Source of the DNA: Ga0077536 sp035325705
GTDB lineage: Bacteria; Pseudomonadota; Gammaproteobacteria; Ga0077536
Length of the DNA stretch: 64,000 nt
Reading direction: 5' to 3'
Assembly: GCA_035325705.1 (NCBI GenBank)
Contig: DAOKZI010000008.1
Location: 62,001-126,000 of the forward strand
In this document: positions 24,689-33,716 of the stretch, piece by piece
How the letters are laid out: the number at the start of each line of letters is the position of its first letter
How positions within the stretch are numbered: the first letter of the stretch is position 1
Notes under the pieces: model-generated
What the model was told of the DNA's origin: nothing
Databases searched by the model: none
The model's input: the letters and a program-made list of their open reading frames with translations, nothing else
Position numbers and translations under genes: made by a program

Positions 24689-24720
24689 GTAGCGCGCAAG
24701 GAGCGTAGCGGAATGCGGGT
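24689..24720. repeat. Single R1 arm
   Basis: GTAGCGCGCAAGGAGCGTAG..., a solitary diverged arm between two same-strand genes. Confidence 0.55.
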
Positions 24721-24842
24721 TCCTGCCCTTACGATTTGAAGGCTCGAGCCCGCCGGCGAGCGGCGGCGGATCGAACCCCACGAGTCATGGGGCTATCGCC
24801 GCCGCCGTGTCCCGCGCGGACGCTTCCGGTCATAATCGGCGG

Positions 24843-25694
24843 ATGAAAATCCAGCTCATGAGCGACCTGCATCTCGAGGTCAACGCCGAGTTCGTGCCGC
24901 AGCCCGCACCGGAAGCGGAGCTCCTCGTCCTCGCCGGCGACATCGGTGCCGGCCCGGACAGCCCGCTTGCCTCGCACGGAGCGGCCGACTGGTGTCTCAC
25001 GCGCTTCTCGCCGCGCCTCGGCCACTGGCCGGTGCCGGTGCTCTACGTGCCCGGCAATCACGAATATGACGGCCGCGACTTCGACGACTGCCATGCGCGG
25101 CTGCGCGAGCTGGTCGAGACGCTCGGGATCACGTGGCTGGAGCGCGAAGTGCTGACGCTGGACGGCGTGCGCTTCATCGGCACCACGCTGTGGGCGGATT
25201 TCGACGCACTGTCCGATCTGCCCTCGCACGTGCCCGGTTCGATGACGCACAACCTGCGCATGCGCGAAAAGGCGTTTCGCGCCGCGAACTACTACCTCGA
25301 GAAATCGCGCACCCTGCGCGACGGCGTGCTGTTCGATGCGGCGGCGATGCGCGAGGAATCGCTGCGCTGTCAGCGTTGGCTGCGCGCGGCACTGGCCGCG
25401 CCGCACGCGGGGCCCACGGTCGTCGTCACGCATTTCGCGCCCAGTCTCGCGAGCCACGATCCGCGCTACGGCATCACGCCGGGCACGGCCGGTTTCTGCA
25501 ATGTGATGGACGATCTGGTGCCCGCCGCCGATCTGTGGCTGCACGGCCATCTGCACTGCTCGAACGACTATCGCATCGGCCACTGCCGCGTGCTCGCCAA
25601 TCCGCTCGGCTATGCCTATCAGGACGAGCAGGCGGGCTACCTGCCCCACTGCGTGATCGACACCGCCGAGCTCGCCGAAGCAGGCCACGCGTGA
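24843..25694 (+). CDS. Calcineurin-like metallophosphoesterase
   Basis: A 283-residue protein with the metallophosphoesterase ligand set in order: D8-L-H10, GDIG (near 47), GNHE (near 75), the TH of VVVTHFAPS and HGHLH. These bind a dinuclear metal centre that hydrolyses phosphoesters; the substrate is unknown. A variable insert with YITPGTAGFCNVMDDLV-like sequence is typical of a cytoplasmic bacterial subgroup. The stop overlaps the GTG start of the downstream hydrolase (GTGA). Confidence 0.88.
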   Translation: MKIQLMSDLHLEVNAEFVPQPAPEAELLVLAGDIGAGPDSPLASHGAADWCLTRFSPRLGHWPVPVLYVPGNHEYDGRDFDDCHARLRELVETLGITWLEREVLTLDGVRFIGTTLWADFDALSDLPSHVPGSMTHNLRMREKAFRAANYYLEKSRTLRDGVLFDAAAMREESLRCQRWLRAALAAPHAGPTVVVTHFAPSLASHDPRYGITPGTAGFCNVMDDLVPAADLWLHGHLHCSNDYRIGHCRVLANPLGYAYQDEQAGYLPHCVIDTAELAEAGHA

Positions 25695-26398
25695 CGAAGA
25701 CACTGCCGCTCGTACTCTGTCCGGGCCTGCTGTGCGACGCCGCGCTGTGGGCGCCGCAGATCGAGGCGCTGCGCGATCTCGCCGAGATCTACATTCCGGA
25801 TGTGGCGCAGGAAGACACGATGAGCGGCATGGGTGCCGCGGTGCTGAGCGCGGCGCCGTGGCCGCAGTTCGCGCTCGCCGGCCTGTCGATGGGCGGCTAC
25901 GTCGCGCTCGAAGCCTTCATGCAGGCGCCGCGGCGCGTGACGCGGCTCGCGCTGCTCGATGCGCGCGCGCGGCCGGAGACCGCGGCCGATCGCGCGCGTC
26001 GCGACCAGTTGATCGCGCTCGTGCAGCGCGAACGCGGCTTCGCGACGCTGACGCGCCAGCTTTTGCCGCTGATGGTGCACGCCTCGCGCCTCGACGACGC
26101 CGGACTGCGCGATACGCTCGTCGGCATGGCCGAGCGTACCGGCGTGGAGGTGTATGCGCGCCAGCAGCGCGCGATCGTCTCGCGCCGCGATTTCCGGCCG
26201 CTGCTGCGCCACGTCGACGTACCGACGCTCGTGCTGTGCGGTTGCGACGATCAGATCACGCCGCTCGATTGCAGCGAGGAAATGGCGGCCGCGATCCCGG
26301 ACGCGACGCTCGTCGCGATCGAGGACTGCGGGCACCTGTCGACGCTCGAAGCGCCCGCCGCCGTGAACGCCGCGATGCGGCGCTGGCTCGCCGCCTGA
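25691..26398 (+). CDS. Alpha/beta hydrolase
   Basis: A 235-residue alpha/beta-hydrolase with nucleophile elbow G-L-S66-M-G-G, an acid in LCGCDDQITPL and the catalytic His in IEDCGHLSTLE. It starts with GTG 25691, overlapping the metallophosphoesterase stop by 4 nt. A compact cap region (residues 90-165) is visible. It is probably an esterase; the substrate is unknown. It ends just before a single R1 arm. Confidence 0.87.
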   Translation: MTKTLPLVLCPGLLCDAALWAPQIEALRDLAEIYIPDVAQEDTMSGMGAAVLSAAPWPQFALAGLSMGGYVALEAFMQAPRRVTRLALLDARARPETAADRARRDQLIALVQRERGFATLTRQLLPLMVHASRLDDAGLRDTLVGMAERTGVEVYARQQRAIVSRRDFRPLLRHVDVPTLVLCGCDDQITPLDCSEEMAAAIPDATLVAIEDCGHLSTLEAPAAVNAAMRRWLAA

Positions 26399-26408
26399 AC
26401 GACCCACC

Positions 26409-26449
26409 GGATCCCGGATTGCGCGCTGCGTGTTCCACCCGGGCTACGA
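26409..26449. repeat. Single R1 arm
   Basis: GGATCCCGGATTGCGCGC ... CCCGGGCTACG, a lone inverse arm with no partner. The rest of the 26399-26676 gap shows no clear feature. Confidence 0.65.
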
Positions 26450-26676
26450 GCAACGATCGCCGCGCGAAAAGGAGCTCAAGGCCGACGCATTTCGGCCGCT
26501 GAGATCGGGTACAGCCACCTTCCGGTTTGCGCCCCGCACGGGACGGTCGGTCGGCCTCTCACTGTGAACAATTGATCCGCCTGCCGGATCCCTGCGCCCG
26601 TTCCGGCGCCGGGGCGGTCGCGCTCGTTACAGTGGGAAAGGCCCCAGGCTCCCGGTCGGTAGACAAGGACGCGGAG

Positions 26677-28224
26677 ATGATCCAGCAACCCAGCAGCCTC
26701 GACAGCACGGATCGCACGCTGCGCGCCGCGCGCCAGGCGCATGCACAGGACGTGTCGGCGGCGATCGCGCGCATCGAAGTGCTCGCGAACCTTCCGCGTG
26801 AGTACCTGCAGACGCTGGTCGGCGCCGCCGACGTCGTGCACTACGGCGCGAACGCGACGGTGGTCGGCCACGGCGGCTCGCCGCACGTGCTGTTCCTGCT
26901 GCGCGGTACGGTGACGGCGAAGAGCGCCGACGGCCAGTCGCTGCGCTACGATGCGAACCAGGCGCCCGTCGCCCATCCGGTCTACCAGAGCGGCGATCCG
27001 ACGGAACTCAGCACCGTGCGGCCATCGACGCTGCTGCGTTTTCCGCACGCCGTCTACCTGCGCCAGCTCGGTCTCGCGACCACCGCGTCCCCGCAGCGCG
27101 GTGCCGAAGTGCATTACCTCGAAGACTGGGACCAGATGGACGGCCTCGAGCGCGCGCTGAGCTTCGGTGCGCTGTCGCACGTACCGCCGGCGAACATCCA
27201 GCAGATTCTCTCGCGCATCGAGGAGATCCCGGTCAGTCCCGGCGAGCTCGTCTTCGCGCAGGATCTGCCCGCGCACGGCTATTACATCGTGAAGTCGGGC
27301 ACCGCCGAGGTGTGGCGCGCCGACACTCACGGTCGCCGCTACCGCCTCGCGGTGAAGGTGCCGGGCGACGCCTTCGGCGACGATGCGCTGGTGCTCGAGG
27401 GTCTGCGCAGCGCGAACGTGAGCATGCTGACGGCCGGCACGCTGATGCGCATCTCGAACGAAGATTTCAGCAGCCTCATCCGCGCGCCGCTGCTGCGCAC
27501 GCTGAGCCGCGCTCAGACGGACGCGCTGCTCGAAGGCAACGGCCGCTGGCTCGATCTGCGGGACGCCGAGCAGTTCGCGGCCGGCGCCCAGCCGGGTGCC
27601 CTCAACGTGCCGATCTCGCTGCTGCGCCTGAAACGCCGCGCGCTCGCCAGCGACGTCAGTTATCTCGTCTACGCCGAGGATCGCCACACCGAGGAGCTCG
27701 GCTGCTATCTGCTCGCCGAGTGCGGCCTGAACGCCTACATGCTGGAGGAGCCGCTCGCCGAGTATCACCGGCCGCCCGCGCCGAGCGCTCCCGATCCGGC
27801 GACGCTGGACGCGCTGCTCGGCGCGATCGCCGCGCCGCTCGACGTGTCCACGACTCAGGACATCCGTCGCCACGCGCGGGACGAAGCGCCGCCGCCGTTG
27901 CTCGAAGTCGCCGAGGGCGTCGATCTCAAGGCGCTGCTGCAGGTCGAGCGACTGCGCTACGAGCGCCTGCTCGCCGAACGGACGCGCATCATCAAGGAGG
28001 CGGTCGAACGCCAGGCGAACGAGCAGCTCGCGAAAAAGGACGCCGAGATGCGCGAGCAGGTGCTGGCGAAGATGCGCGTCCTGCGCGAGGAGCGCGATCG
28101 GCTGCTCGCGCATGCGAAGCAGCTCGACGAGCAGCGCAAGGCGCTGCATGCGGAGCGCGTCGCCCTGGACGCCGAAAGCCGGGCTCTCGAAGCACTGCGC
28201 AAGGCAGTCGAAGCCACGGCCTGA
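26677..28224 (+). CDS. Double cyclic-nucleotide-binding protein with rhodanese-like domain and coiled coil
   Basis: A 515-residue cytoplasmic protein. CNB1 covers about 35-125, CNB2 165-270 (EEIPVSPGELVFAQDLPAHGYYIVKSGTAEVWRADTHG, with GDAFGDDALV as the phosphate-binding cassette region), a rhodanese-like domain 280-365 (WLDLRDAEQFAAGAQPGALNVPISLLR), and a long charged coiled coil from about 425 to the end. The rhodanese active-site loop reads V-Y-A-E-D-R-H with no Cys, so it should be catalytically dead. The design suggests a nucleotide-controlled scaffold or signalling adaptor. No effector domain of known type. ATG 26677 follows GCGGAG. The permease gene follows 66 bp later. Confidence 0.85.
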   Translation: MIQQPSSLDSTDRTLRAARQAHAQDVSAAIARIEVLANLPREYLQTLVGAADVVHYGANATVVGHGGSPHVLFLLRGTVTAKSADGQSLRYDANQAPVAHPVYQSGDPTELSTVRPSTLLRFPHAVYLRQLGLATTASPQRGAEVHYLEDWDQMDGLERALSFGALSHVPPANIQQILSRIEEIPVSPGELVFAQDLPAHGYYIVKSGTAEVWRADTHGRRYRLAVKVPGDAFGDDALVLEGLRSANVSMLTAGTLMRISNEDFSSLIRAPLLRTLSRAQTDALLEGNGRWLDLRDAEQFAAGAQPGALNVPISLLRLKRRALASDVSYLVYAEDRHTEELGCYLLAECGLNAYMLEEPLAEYHRPPAPSAPDPATLDALLGAIAAPLDVSTTQDIRRHARDEAPPPLLEVAEGVDLKALLQVERLRYERLLAERTRIIKEAVERQANEQLAKKDAEMREQVLAKMRVLREERDRLLAHAKQLDEQRKALHAERVALDAESRALEALRKAVEATA

Positions 28225-28290
28225 GCCGGGCTGGCACCGAGTGCCGGCTGCGCGTATCGTGCCGCGCAGCCTTTGCTTCCGATCCACTCG

Positions 28291-29307
28291 ATGAGCGCGC
28301 GCCCGATCAACCGTCAAGATCTCGCTACCTGGGGCATCGCGACCGCGGCCCTGTTGCTGATCCTCTACCTCAAGCTGCTGCCGGCGCTGATCGCGGGCCT
28401 GCTCGTCTACGTGCTCGTGAATCAGTTGACGCCGCTGCTCCGTCGCAACCGCTGGCTGTGGGGCGAATGGCCGCGGCTGGTCGCGGTGTCGATCATCGCC
28501 GCGATCGTGATCGCGGTGATCGGGCTCATCGGCATGTATGCCGCGAGCCTCCTGCGCGGCAGCCAGGACAGCATTCCGGCCTTGATCACGCGCATGGCGG
28601 AAATCATCGAGCAGTCGCGCACCCAGCTACCGGACTGGGTGTCGAACTACATTCCGGCCAATGCCGACGAGCTGCAGCAGTCGATCGTCGGCTGGCTGCG
28701 GGCGCATGCGGCGGTGTTTCAGACCGCGGGCACCGGGCTCGGCCGCGCCTTGGCGCACATCGTCATCGGCATGGTGATCGGCGGCCTGCTGTCGCTGGAG
28801 ACCGCGGTGCCCGCGCAGTCGCGCGGGCCGCTCGCCTCCGCGCTCGCCAAGCGCAGCTATCGCCTGAGCGTCGCCTTCCGTCGCGTGGTCTTCGCGCAGC
28901 TCTGGATCTCCGCGCTGAACACCACCTTCACCGCGCTCTATCTCGCGGTCGCACTGCCGCTGTTCGGCGTCGATCTGCCGTTCACGAAGACGCTGATCGT
29001 GGTCACCTTCGTCGCCGGGCTGCTGCCGATCCTCGGCAACCTGATCTCGAACACGGTGATCTTCATCGTGAGCTTCAGCCAGTCGCCGCTCGTCGCCCTG
29101 GTGTCGCTCGCGTATCTGATCGTCATCCACAAGCTCGAATATTTCTTGAATGCCCGCATCATCGGCAGCCACATCCGCGCCCGCGCCTGGGAGATGCTGC
29201 TCGCGATGCTGCTGATGGAAGCGGCCTTCGGCATCCCCGGCCTCATCGCCGCGCCGATCTACTATGCCTACATGAAGAGTGAACTGCGCGAGAAGGGCCT
29301 GATCTGA
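28291..29307 (+). CDS. AI-2E family (PerM/YdiK-like) transporter
   Basis: A 338-residue membrane protein with about 7-8 helices. Hallmarks: LLPALIAGLLVYVLVNQLTPLLRR, the central amphipathic region with ALAHIVIGMVIGGLLSLE, and the C-terminal GLLPILGNLISNTVIFIVSF and KLEYFLNARIIGSHI of this family. Members export small molecules or exchange ions; the name AI-2E does not prove autoinducer transport. It lies between the CNB protein and a GST gene on the same strand and could be in one operon with them. Confidence 0.88.
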   Translation: MSARPINRQDLATWGIATAALLLILYLKLLPALIAGLLVYVLVNQLTPLLRRNRWLWGEWPRLVAVSIIAAIVIAVIGLIGMYAASLLRGSQDSIPALITRMAEIIEQSRTQLPDWVSNYIPANADELQQSIVGWLRAHAAVFQTAGTGLGRALAHIVIGMVIGGLLSLETAVPAQSRGPLASALAKRSYRLSVAFRRVVFAQLWISALNTTFTALYLAVALPLFGVDLPFTKTLIVVTFVAGLLPILGNLISNTVIFIVSFSQSPLVALVSLAYLIVIHKLEYFLNARIIGSHIRARAWEMLLAMLLMEAAFGIPGLIAAPIYYAYMKSELREKGLI

Positions 29308-29325
29308 TCGCGCCGGAGACTGCCG

Positions 29326-30000
29326 ATGTTGACGCTCTACCACTGCGCCGGTGCGCGCTCCTTCCGCGTACTGTGGACGCTGGAAGAAATGGGCCTCGCC
29401 TACGAGCTGAAGATGCTGCCGTTCCCGCCGCGCGTGCACCGGCGCGAGTACCTGGAGGTGAATCCGCTCGGCACGGTGCCCGCCTTCTTCGACGGCGAGC
29501 TGCGCATGACGGAGTCCGCGGCCATCGCGCAGTATCTCGTCACGCGCCACGGCCCGAGCCCGCTCGCCGTGGCGCTCGACGAGCCCGACTACGGGCGCTG
29601 GCTCAACTGGCAGTATTTCGGCGAGGCGACGCTGACTTTCCCGCAGACGCTGGTGCTGCGCTATTCGGTGATGGAGCCGCCCGAGCGGCGCAATCCGCAG
29701 GTCGCCGAGGACTACGCGAAGTGGTTCCTCGCGCGCCTGCGCGGCATCGACGCCGTGGTCTCGCAGCAGGACTACCTGTGCGCGGGGCGCTTCACGACGG
29801 CAGACGTCTCGGTCGGCTATGCGCTGCTGCTCGCGAGCTACCTCGGGCTCGACGCGCGCTTGCCGCCGGCCGTCACGGCCTATTTCGGGCGGCTGCAGGC
29901 GCGAGAGGGATACCGGCGCGCCGTCGATGCCGAGCAGCGCGCCGCGCGCGAGCAGGGCGTGGAATTCGAGCTCGGGCGTTTCATCGCCGCGCGGGAATGA
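29326..30000 (+). CDS. Glutathione S-transferase
   Basis: A 224-residue, full-length GST. The N-terminal domain has LTLYHCAGARSFRVLWTLEEMGLAYELKML and NPLGTVPAFFDGELRMTESAAIAQYLV; the last carries the conserved glutathione-contacting E-S pair. The C-terminal helical domain has DYLCAGRFTTADVSVGYALLLA. Eighteen bp downstream of the permease gene. Substrate unknown. Confidence 0.9.
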   Translation: MLTLYHCAGARSFRVLWTLEEMGLAYELKMLPFPPRVHRREYLEVNPLGTVPAFFDGELRMTESAAIAQYLVTRHGPSPLAVALDEPDYGRWLNWQYFGEATLTFPQTLVLRYSVMEPPERRNPQVAEDYAKWFLARLRGIDAVVSQQDYLCAGRFTTADVSVGYALLLASYLGLDARLPPAVTAYFGRLQAREGYRRAVDAEQRAAREQGVEFELGRFIAARE

Positions 30001-30006
30001 TCGCGC

Positions 30007-31578
30007 TCAGCCGCTCAGGCGCGCGACGTTTCCTTCTTCGCCGGCGGTGACGGCGATGGCGCGGCCGAACACCTCCCCGCTCGCGATCGCCGCAATGCTC
30101 GCCGCATCCTCGTTCGAAATGCGCGCGAAGAAGCGCGCGCTGCCGCTTTCCGTCATCGCGGACACGTAGACGGCCTCCGGCCGTCCCTTCTTCATCGCCA
30201 TCACGTAGCTCTCGATCACGCCCGTTGCGGGTGCCGGATCGGCGAGCGGCATCGCGGGGATCGCGGCGAAGCGATGCGCGATGTCGGTGCAGTCGACGGG
30301 CCGCCACGGCGCGTCGAGCCGGCCCGCATACAGACCGGCCGAGTGCTTCGACAGATAGCCGCCGTTGGCGACGACGAGCGCCGTCGACGCGCGGTCGGCG
30401 CGCACGCGCGCGACGGCCTCGCAGATCGCATGCATGCTGTAGTTGTTGCCGGGACCGCCGAAGAAGGGCAGGCCGCCGGTCAAGGTCAGCGCGCGGCCGC
30501 GCTGCCAGTCGAGGCCGAGCGCGTCGCAGGCGCTGAATACCGCGATCGGAAAGCAGCTATAGAGATCGAGGTGCGCGATGTCCTCGATCTGCGCGTCGGC
30601 CGCGTCGAGCACGCGCTCGAGCACGAGCTCCTGCGCGAGCGAGCGCTCGAGCAGGGTGCGCGCGCTGACCGTGCGATCGTCGAGATCGGCGTGGCTCTTC
30701 AGGAAGGCCCACTGCGCGGGCGGGAGGCCGAGGCGACGCGCGACGCCGACGGAAGTGAGCACCACGGCCGCGCCCTGGTTCACCGCGTCCTGCGCGACCA
30801 GCGCCTTCGTATAGGGCTCGGAGACGAGATAATTGTCGGCATCGACGGTCGCGAGCGCCGCGGCCGTCCGCGCGTGGGGAAACTGCGCATAGGGATTCGC
30901 GGCCGCGACGGCGCTGAAGGGCGCGAACAGCGCGCCCATCTCGGCGCGGTACGCGGCGCAGGTCAGCGCGCGCCGCCGCCGTCGCGCGTGCTCGAGCAGG
31001 GGATAGGTCCGCAGCGGCAGGAACAGGCCGTGCGCGCGCTCATAGGGGGTCGAGAGCTTGTCCTTTTCCCATTCGTCGATGCACTCGCCGCCGATTTCCT
31101 CGCGCCAGTCGAACACGCGCTGGGTGCGCGCGGCGTGCTTGATCGTCGCAATTGCCTCGGCGCCGACGAGCAGCACGGCCTGCGTCTCGCCGCGCTGGAT
31201 CTCGGCGCAGAAGCGGTTGACGAGGCGCTGCGGCGTCTGGCCGCCGACGTCGGCGTAGATCGCACGTCGCGGCGCGGCGCCGACGCGCCGTGCGATCGCG
31301 CGCGGCACGTTGTCGCTGCAGCCGAAGGGGTGAGCGACCATCTCGCCGCCCTTCGTCGAATGCTCGAAGAAACGGATCGCGACGACGGTGTCCACGAGCG
31401 CTGCGAGCGCCGCCCCGCGGCCGCTGTCCGCGAGCGCCTTCGAAGCGGCGACTGCGGCGAGCGCGACCGGCGACAGCGTGGCGCTCGCCGCCTCGCGTTC
31501 GACGTGCTGGCCGACGCCGACGAGGATCGGCGTGGCCTCATCCAGCGCGGTCGTCGCCAGCGGTGCGCGCGCGCTCAC
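30007..31578 (-). CDS. Thiolase-like protein type 1 (TLP1) with additional C-terminal domain
   Basis: A 523-residue thiolase-fold protein. The N-terminal and core parts align with acetyl-CoA acetyltransferases (ATPILVGVGQ, QAVLLVGAEA, IAHLDLYSCFPIAVFSACDALGL, LTLTGGLPFFGGPGNNYSMHAICEAV). The stretch expected to hold the nucleophilic Cys reads ADVGGQTPQRLVNRF and has none, as in TLP1 proteins. The C-terminal 90 residues (GVIESYVMAMKKGRPEAVYVSAMTESGSARFFARIS) match the added OB-like domain of that family. Thiolase activity is therefore doubtful. GTG start 31578 overlaps the upstream hydrolase stop. Confidence 0.85.
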   Translation of the reverse strand: MSARAPLATTALDEATPILVGVGQHVEREAASATLSPVALAAVAASKALADSGRGAALAALVDTVVAIRFFEHSTKGGEMVAHPFGCSDNVPRAIARRVGAAPRRAIYADVGGQTPQRLVNRFCAEIQRGETQAVLLVGAEAIATIKHAARTQRVFDWREEIGGECIDEWEKDKLSTPYERAHGLFLPLRTYPLLEHARRRRRALTCAAYRAEMGALFAPFSAVAAANPYAQFPHARTAAALATVDADNYLVSEPYTKALVAQDAVNQGAAVVLTSVGVARRLGLPPAQWAFLKSHADLDDRTVSARTLLERSLAQELVLERVLDAADAQIEDIAHLDLYSCFPIAVFSACDALGLDWQRGRALTLTGGLPFFGGPGNNYSMHAICEAVARVRADRASTALVVANGGYLSKHSAGLYAGRLDAPWRPVDCTDIAHRFAAIPAMPLADPAPATGVIESYVMAMKKGRPEAVYVSAMTESGSARFFARISNEDAASIAAIASGEVFGRAIAVTAGEEGNVARLSG

Positions 31579-32525
31579 GGAATGTCGACCACGTCGCCCG
31601 GCGGGCCTTTGTGCTCGGGACGCGGCTCGTGCGCCGGCTTCACCGGCGGGCCACTGACCGGGACGGTGCGCGAGAGGAATTCGATCACCGCGTGGCCGAA
31701 GATGTCGTTGCGATCGCCGGCGACCATGTGGCCGGCATCGGTGATGTTCACGTACTCGCTGTGCGGCGCGAGCTTCAGGAAGGCCTGCGCGCCTTCTTCG
31801 GTGAGCACGTCGGACAGGCCGCCGCGCACGAGCAAGGTCGGCAGGTTGAGCGCCTTCGCGCAGGCCTCGAGCCGCTGCACGCGCTTGTCGAATTCACGCC
31901 GCAGCATCAGGAAGCGCGGATCCCAGTGCCAGCGGTACTTGCCGTCGGGCGCGCGGCGCAGGTTCTTCGCGAGCCCCGCGAGATCCTTCGGCGGCTTGCG
32001 ATGCGGCTGATAGGAGGCGATCGCCTGCGCGACTTCCTCGAGCGAATCGAAGCCCTCCGGCTTCTGTCCCATGAAGGCCTGGATCTTCTGCACGCCCTCG
32101 GGCTGGATCTGCGGGGCGATGTCGACGAGCACGAGCGCGGTGGCGTCCACGCGATCCTCGCCGACGGCGACGAGGCTGGTGCCGCCGCCCATCGAAGCGC
32201 CGACCAGCACCGGCCGCCGCCCGCCGAGCGCCGCGATCACGCAGCACAGGTCTTCGACCATGATGTCCTGGCCGTATACGCCGTCCGGCGCCCAGTCCGA
32301 GTCCCCGTGGCCGCGCGCGTCGAAGGCGACGGCGTAATAGCCGGCGCAGCCCAGGGTCTCGCCGACGTTCTTCCACGCGTGCCGCGTCTGCCCGCCGCCG
32401 TGCTGGAGGAGAATCAGCGGCCCGGCCGGATCGCCCCAGCAGTCGCCTGCGATCGTGACGCCCTGCGCGCCGGGCCAGCGACACATGGGATCTGGAGTTC
32501 CTGGAAGGCGTTCACCGGCGCTCAT
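31575..32525 (-). CDS. Alpha/beta hydrolase
   Basis: A 316-residue alpha/beta-fold hydrolase: oxyanion region QHGGGQTRHAW, nucleophile elbow G-A-S111-M-G-G, acid in LLVRGGLSDVLT and His in ITDAGHMVAGDRND. The pattern is like epoxide- or ring-cleavage-type hydrolases. It starts ATG 32525 and its stop overlaps the TLP1 gene start (GTGA), so the two probably act together on an acyl-CoA or ester substrate. A proline-rich C-terminal tail is unusual. Confidence 0.88.
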   Translation of the reverse strand: MSAGERLPGTPDPMCRWPGAQGVTIAGDCWGDPAGPLILLQHGGGQTRHAWKNVGETLGCAGYYAVAFDARGHGDSDWAPDGVYGQDIMVEDLCCVIAALGGRRPVLVGASMGGGTSLVAVGEDRVDATALVLVDIAPQIQPEGVQKIQAFMGQKPEGFDSLEEVAQAIASYQPHRKPPKDLAGLAKNLRRAPDGKYRWHWDPRFLMLRREFDKRVQRLEACAKALNLPTLLVRGGLSDVLTEEGAQAFLKLAPHSEYVNITDAGHMVAGDRNDIFGHAVIEFLSRTVPVSGPPVKPAHEPRPEHKGPPGDVVDIP

Positions 32526-32706
32526 GGGGTTTCTCGGGACAGTAGAGACCCGTGCATTCTAGCCTGCGGGTCCGGCGCTGGGTGCCCCTAAGGCGGAGGA
32601 GCGCACGGCGCTCTCGCGCGGCAGCGCGTGCCGCCGGCTCGCGTCGCCACCGTCACCGTCGCGGACTTAGAATGCCCGGCAGTTCATCGAACGAGGGGAG
32701 AGTGCC

Positions 32707-33495
32707 ATGCAGGTCGCGAGCATCGGACGAGTCTACGTCAAGGCCACCCGCTTTCAGGGCCCCGACAGCGTCGTCGTCGATGCCGACGGCATTCGCGACG
32801 ATCGCGCTTTCGCGCTGGTCGAGGCCGATGACAAGTTCGTGAACTCCGATCAGCACCGCGTGTTCCTGCCGCTCTCCTTCGACTACGACGCGGCGGCCGA
32901 TCGTCTTACGCTGGACGTCCCGGACGGCCGCCGCGTCGAGGGCCCCGCGGCGCCGGCGGGCCGCCGCTTCGCGGTCGATCACTTCGGGCTGCGCACGATC
33001 GACGTCGCGGAGGTCGACGGCCCGTGGCGCGCAGCGCTGAGCGAATTCGCCGGCCGTCCGATCGGCCTCGTGCGCTGCCTGTCCAAAGGCCGCGCGCTCG
33101 ACGTCTTTCCGATCACACTGCTCACCACCGGCTCCCTCGCGCGACTCGCGCGCGAGCTCGGCGACGGCGTCGACGCCCCGCGCTTCCGCGCCGGCTTCGT
33201 GATCGAGCATCCGGACGAACACGCTGAAGACGGCTGGGACGGCCGCAGCCTCAAGCTGGGCGACGTCGTGCTTCGCGTCCGCACCTCGGTCCCCCGCTGC
33301 GCAATCCCCGGCTTCAACCCCGCCACCGGCGAACGCGACAAGGACGTGATGAAGAGCCTGATGCGCTACCGCGACAAGGTAGGACTGCCGGACGGCATGA
33401 TGCCGGGCTACGCGACGCCGGGATTCGCGAGCTATGCGGAGGTGCTGCGGCCGGGGAGGGTGAGGGTGGGGGATGAGGTTGAGTTGCTGTCTTGA
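32707..33495 (+). CDS. MOSC domain protein
   Basis: A 262-residue protein of the MOSC/mARC type: an N-terminal beta-barrel part (SIGRVYVKATRFQGPDSVVVDADGIRDDRAFALVEADDKFV) and the MOSC domain with the conserved Cys in VPRCAIPGFNPATGERDKDVMKSL that binds molybdenum cofactor or delivers sulfur in relatives. ATG follows GAGGGGAGAG; a -10-like TTAGAAT lies near 32667. Possible function is reduction of N-hydroxylated compounds or sulfur transfer, by family knowledge only. Confidence 0.85.
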   Translation: MQVASIGRVYVKATRFQGPDSVVVDADGIRDDRAFALVEADDKFVNSDQHRVFLPLSFDYDAAADRLTLDVPDGRRVEGPAAPAGRRFAVDHFGLRTIDVAEVDGPWRAALSEFAGRPIGLVRCLSKGRALDVFPITLLTTGSLARLARELGDGVDAPRFRAGFVIEHPDEHAEDGWDGRSLKLGDVVLRVRTSVPRCAIPGFNPATGERDKDVMKSLMRYRDKVGLPDGMMPGYATPGFASYAEVLRPGRVRVGDEVELLS

Positions 33496-33570
33496 GTCGA
33501 CTCGATTTCGTTCCTGCATCGCGTTCTCGGGCGATGGTCGACGATGCTTTCGAGCCCGCGATGAAAACGG

Positions 33571-33711
33571 TTGCTTGCCTCTCTTGCCAGCCCGATGGCG
33601 GGCGTGGCGGCGGCGTTCGGCGGCGCCATTGCCGTCCCTGTAATCCTCCTTGGGGCTGGAGCAGGCGCAGTGCTCAGTGCAATCGTGGAAGAGTTAACTC
33701 GAGGTAAGTAG
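33571..33711 (+). CDS. Possible small hydrophobic ORF or gene remnant
   Basis: From TTG 33571 or ATG 33595, a 38-46 codon frame encodes one perfect transmembrane-like helix (GGAIAVPVILLGAGAGAV) with a short charged end (SAIVEELTRGK) and a TAG stop right before the left composite repeat. Codons such as GTA, TTA, ACT and CTT differ from the neighbours. No ribosome-binding site is visible. It may be the decayed 3' end of a membrane protein or a true small peptide. The rest of 33496-33716 shows nothing. Confidence 0.25.
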   Translation: MLASLASPMAGVAAAFGGAIAVPVILLGAGAGAVLSAIVEELTRGK

Positions 33712-33716
33712 TTCTC

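Noticed and set aside
30007..31578. Functional beta-ketothiolase
   Set aside because: The nucleophilic Cys region reads VGGQTPQ without Cys; the thiolase-like protein type 1 family fits better.
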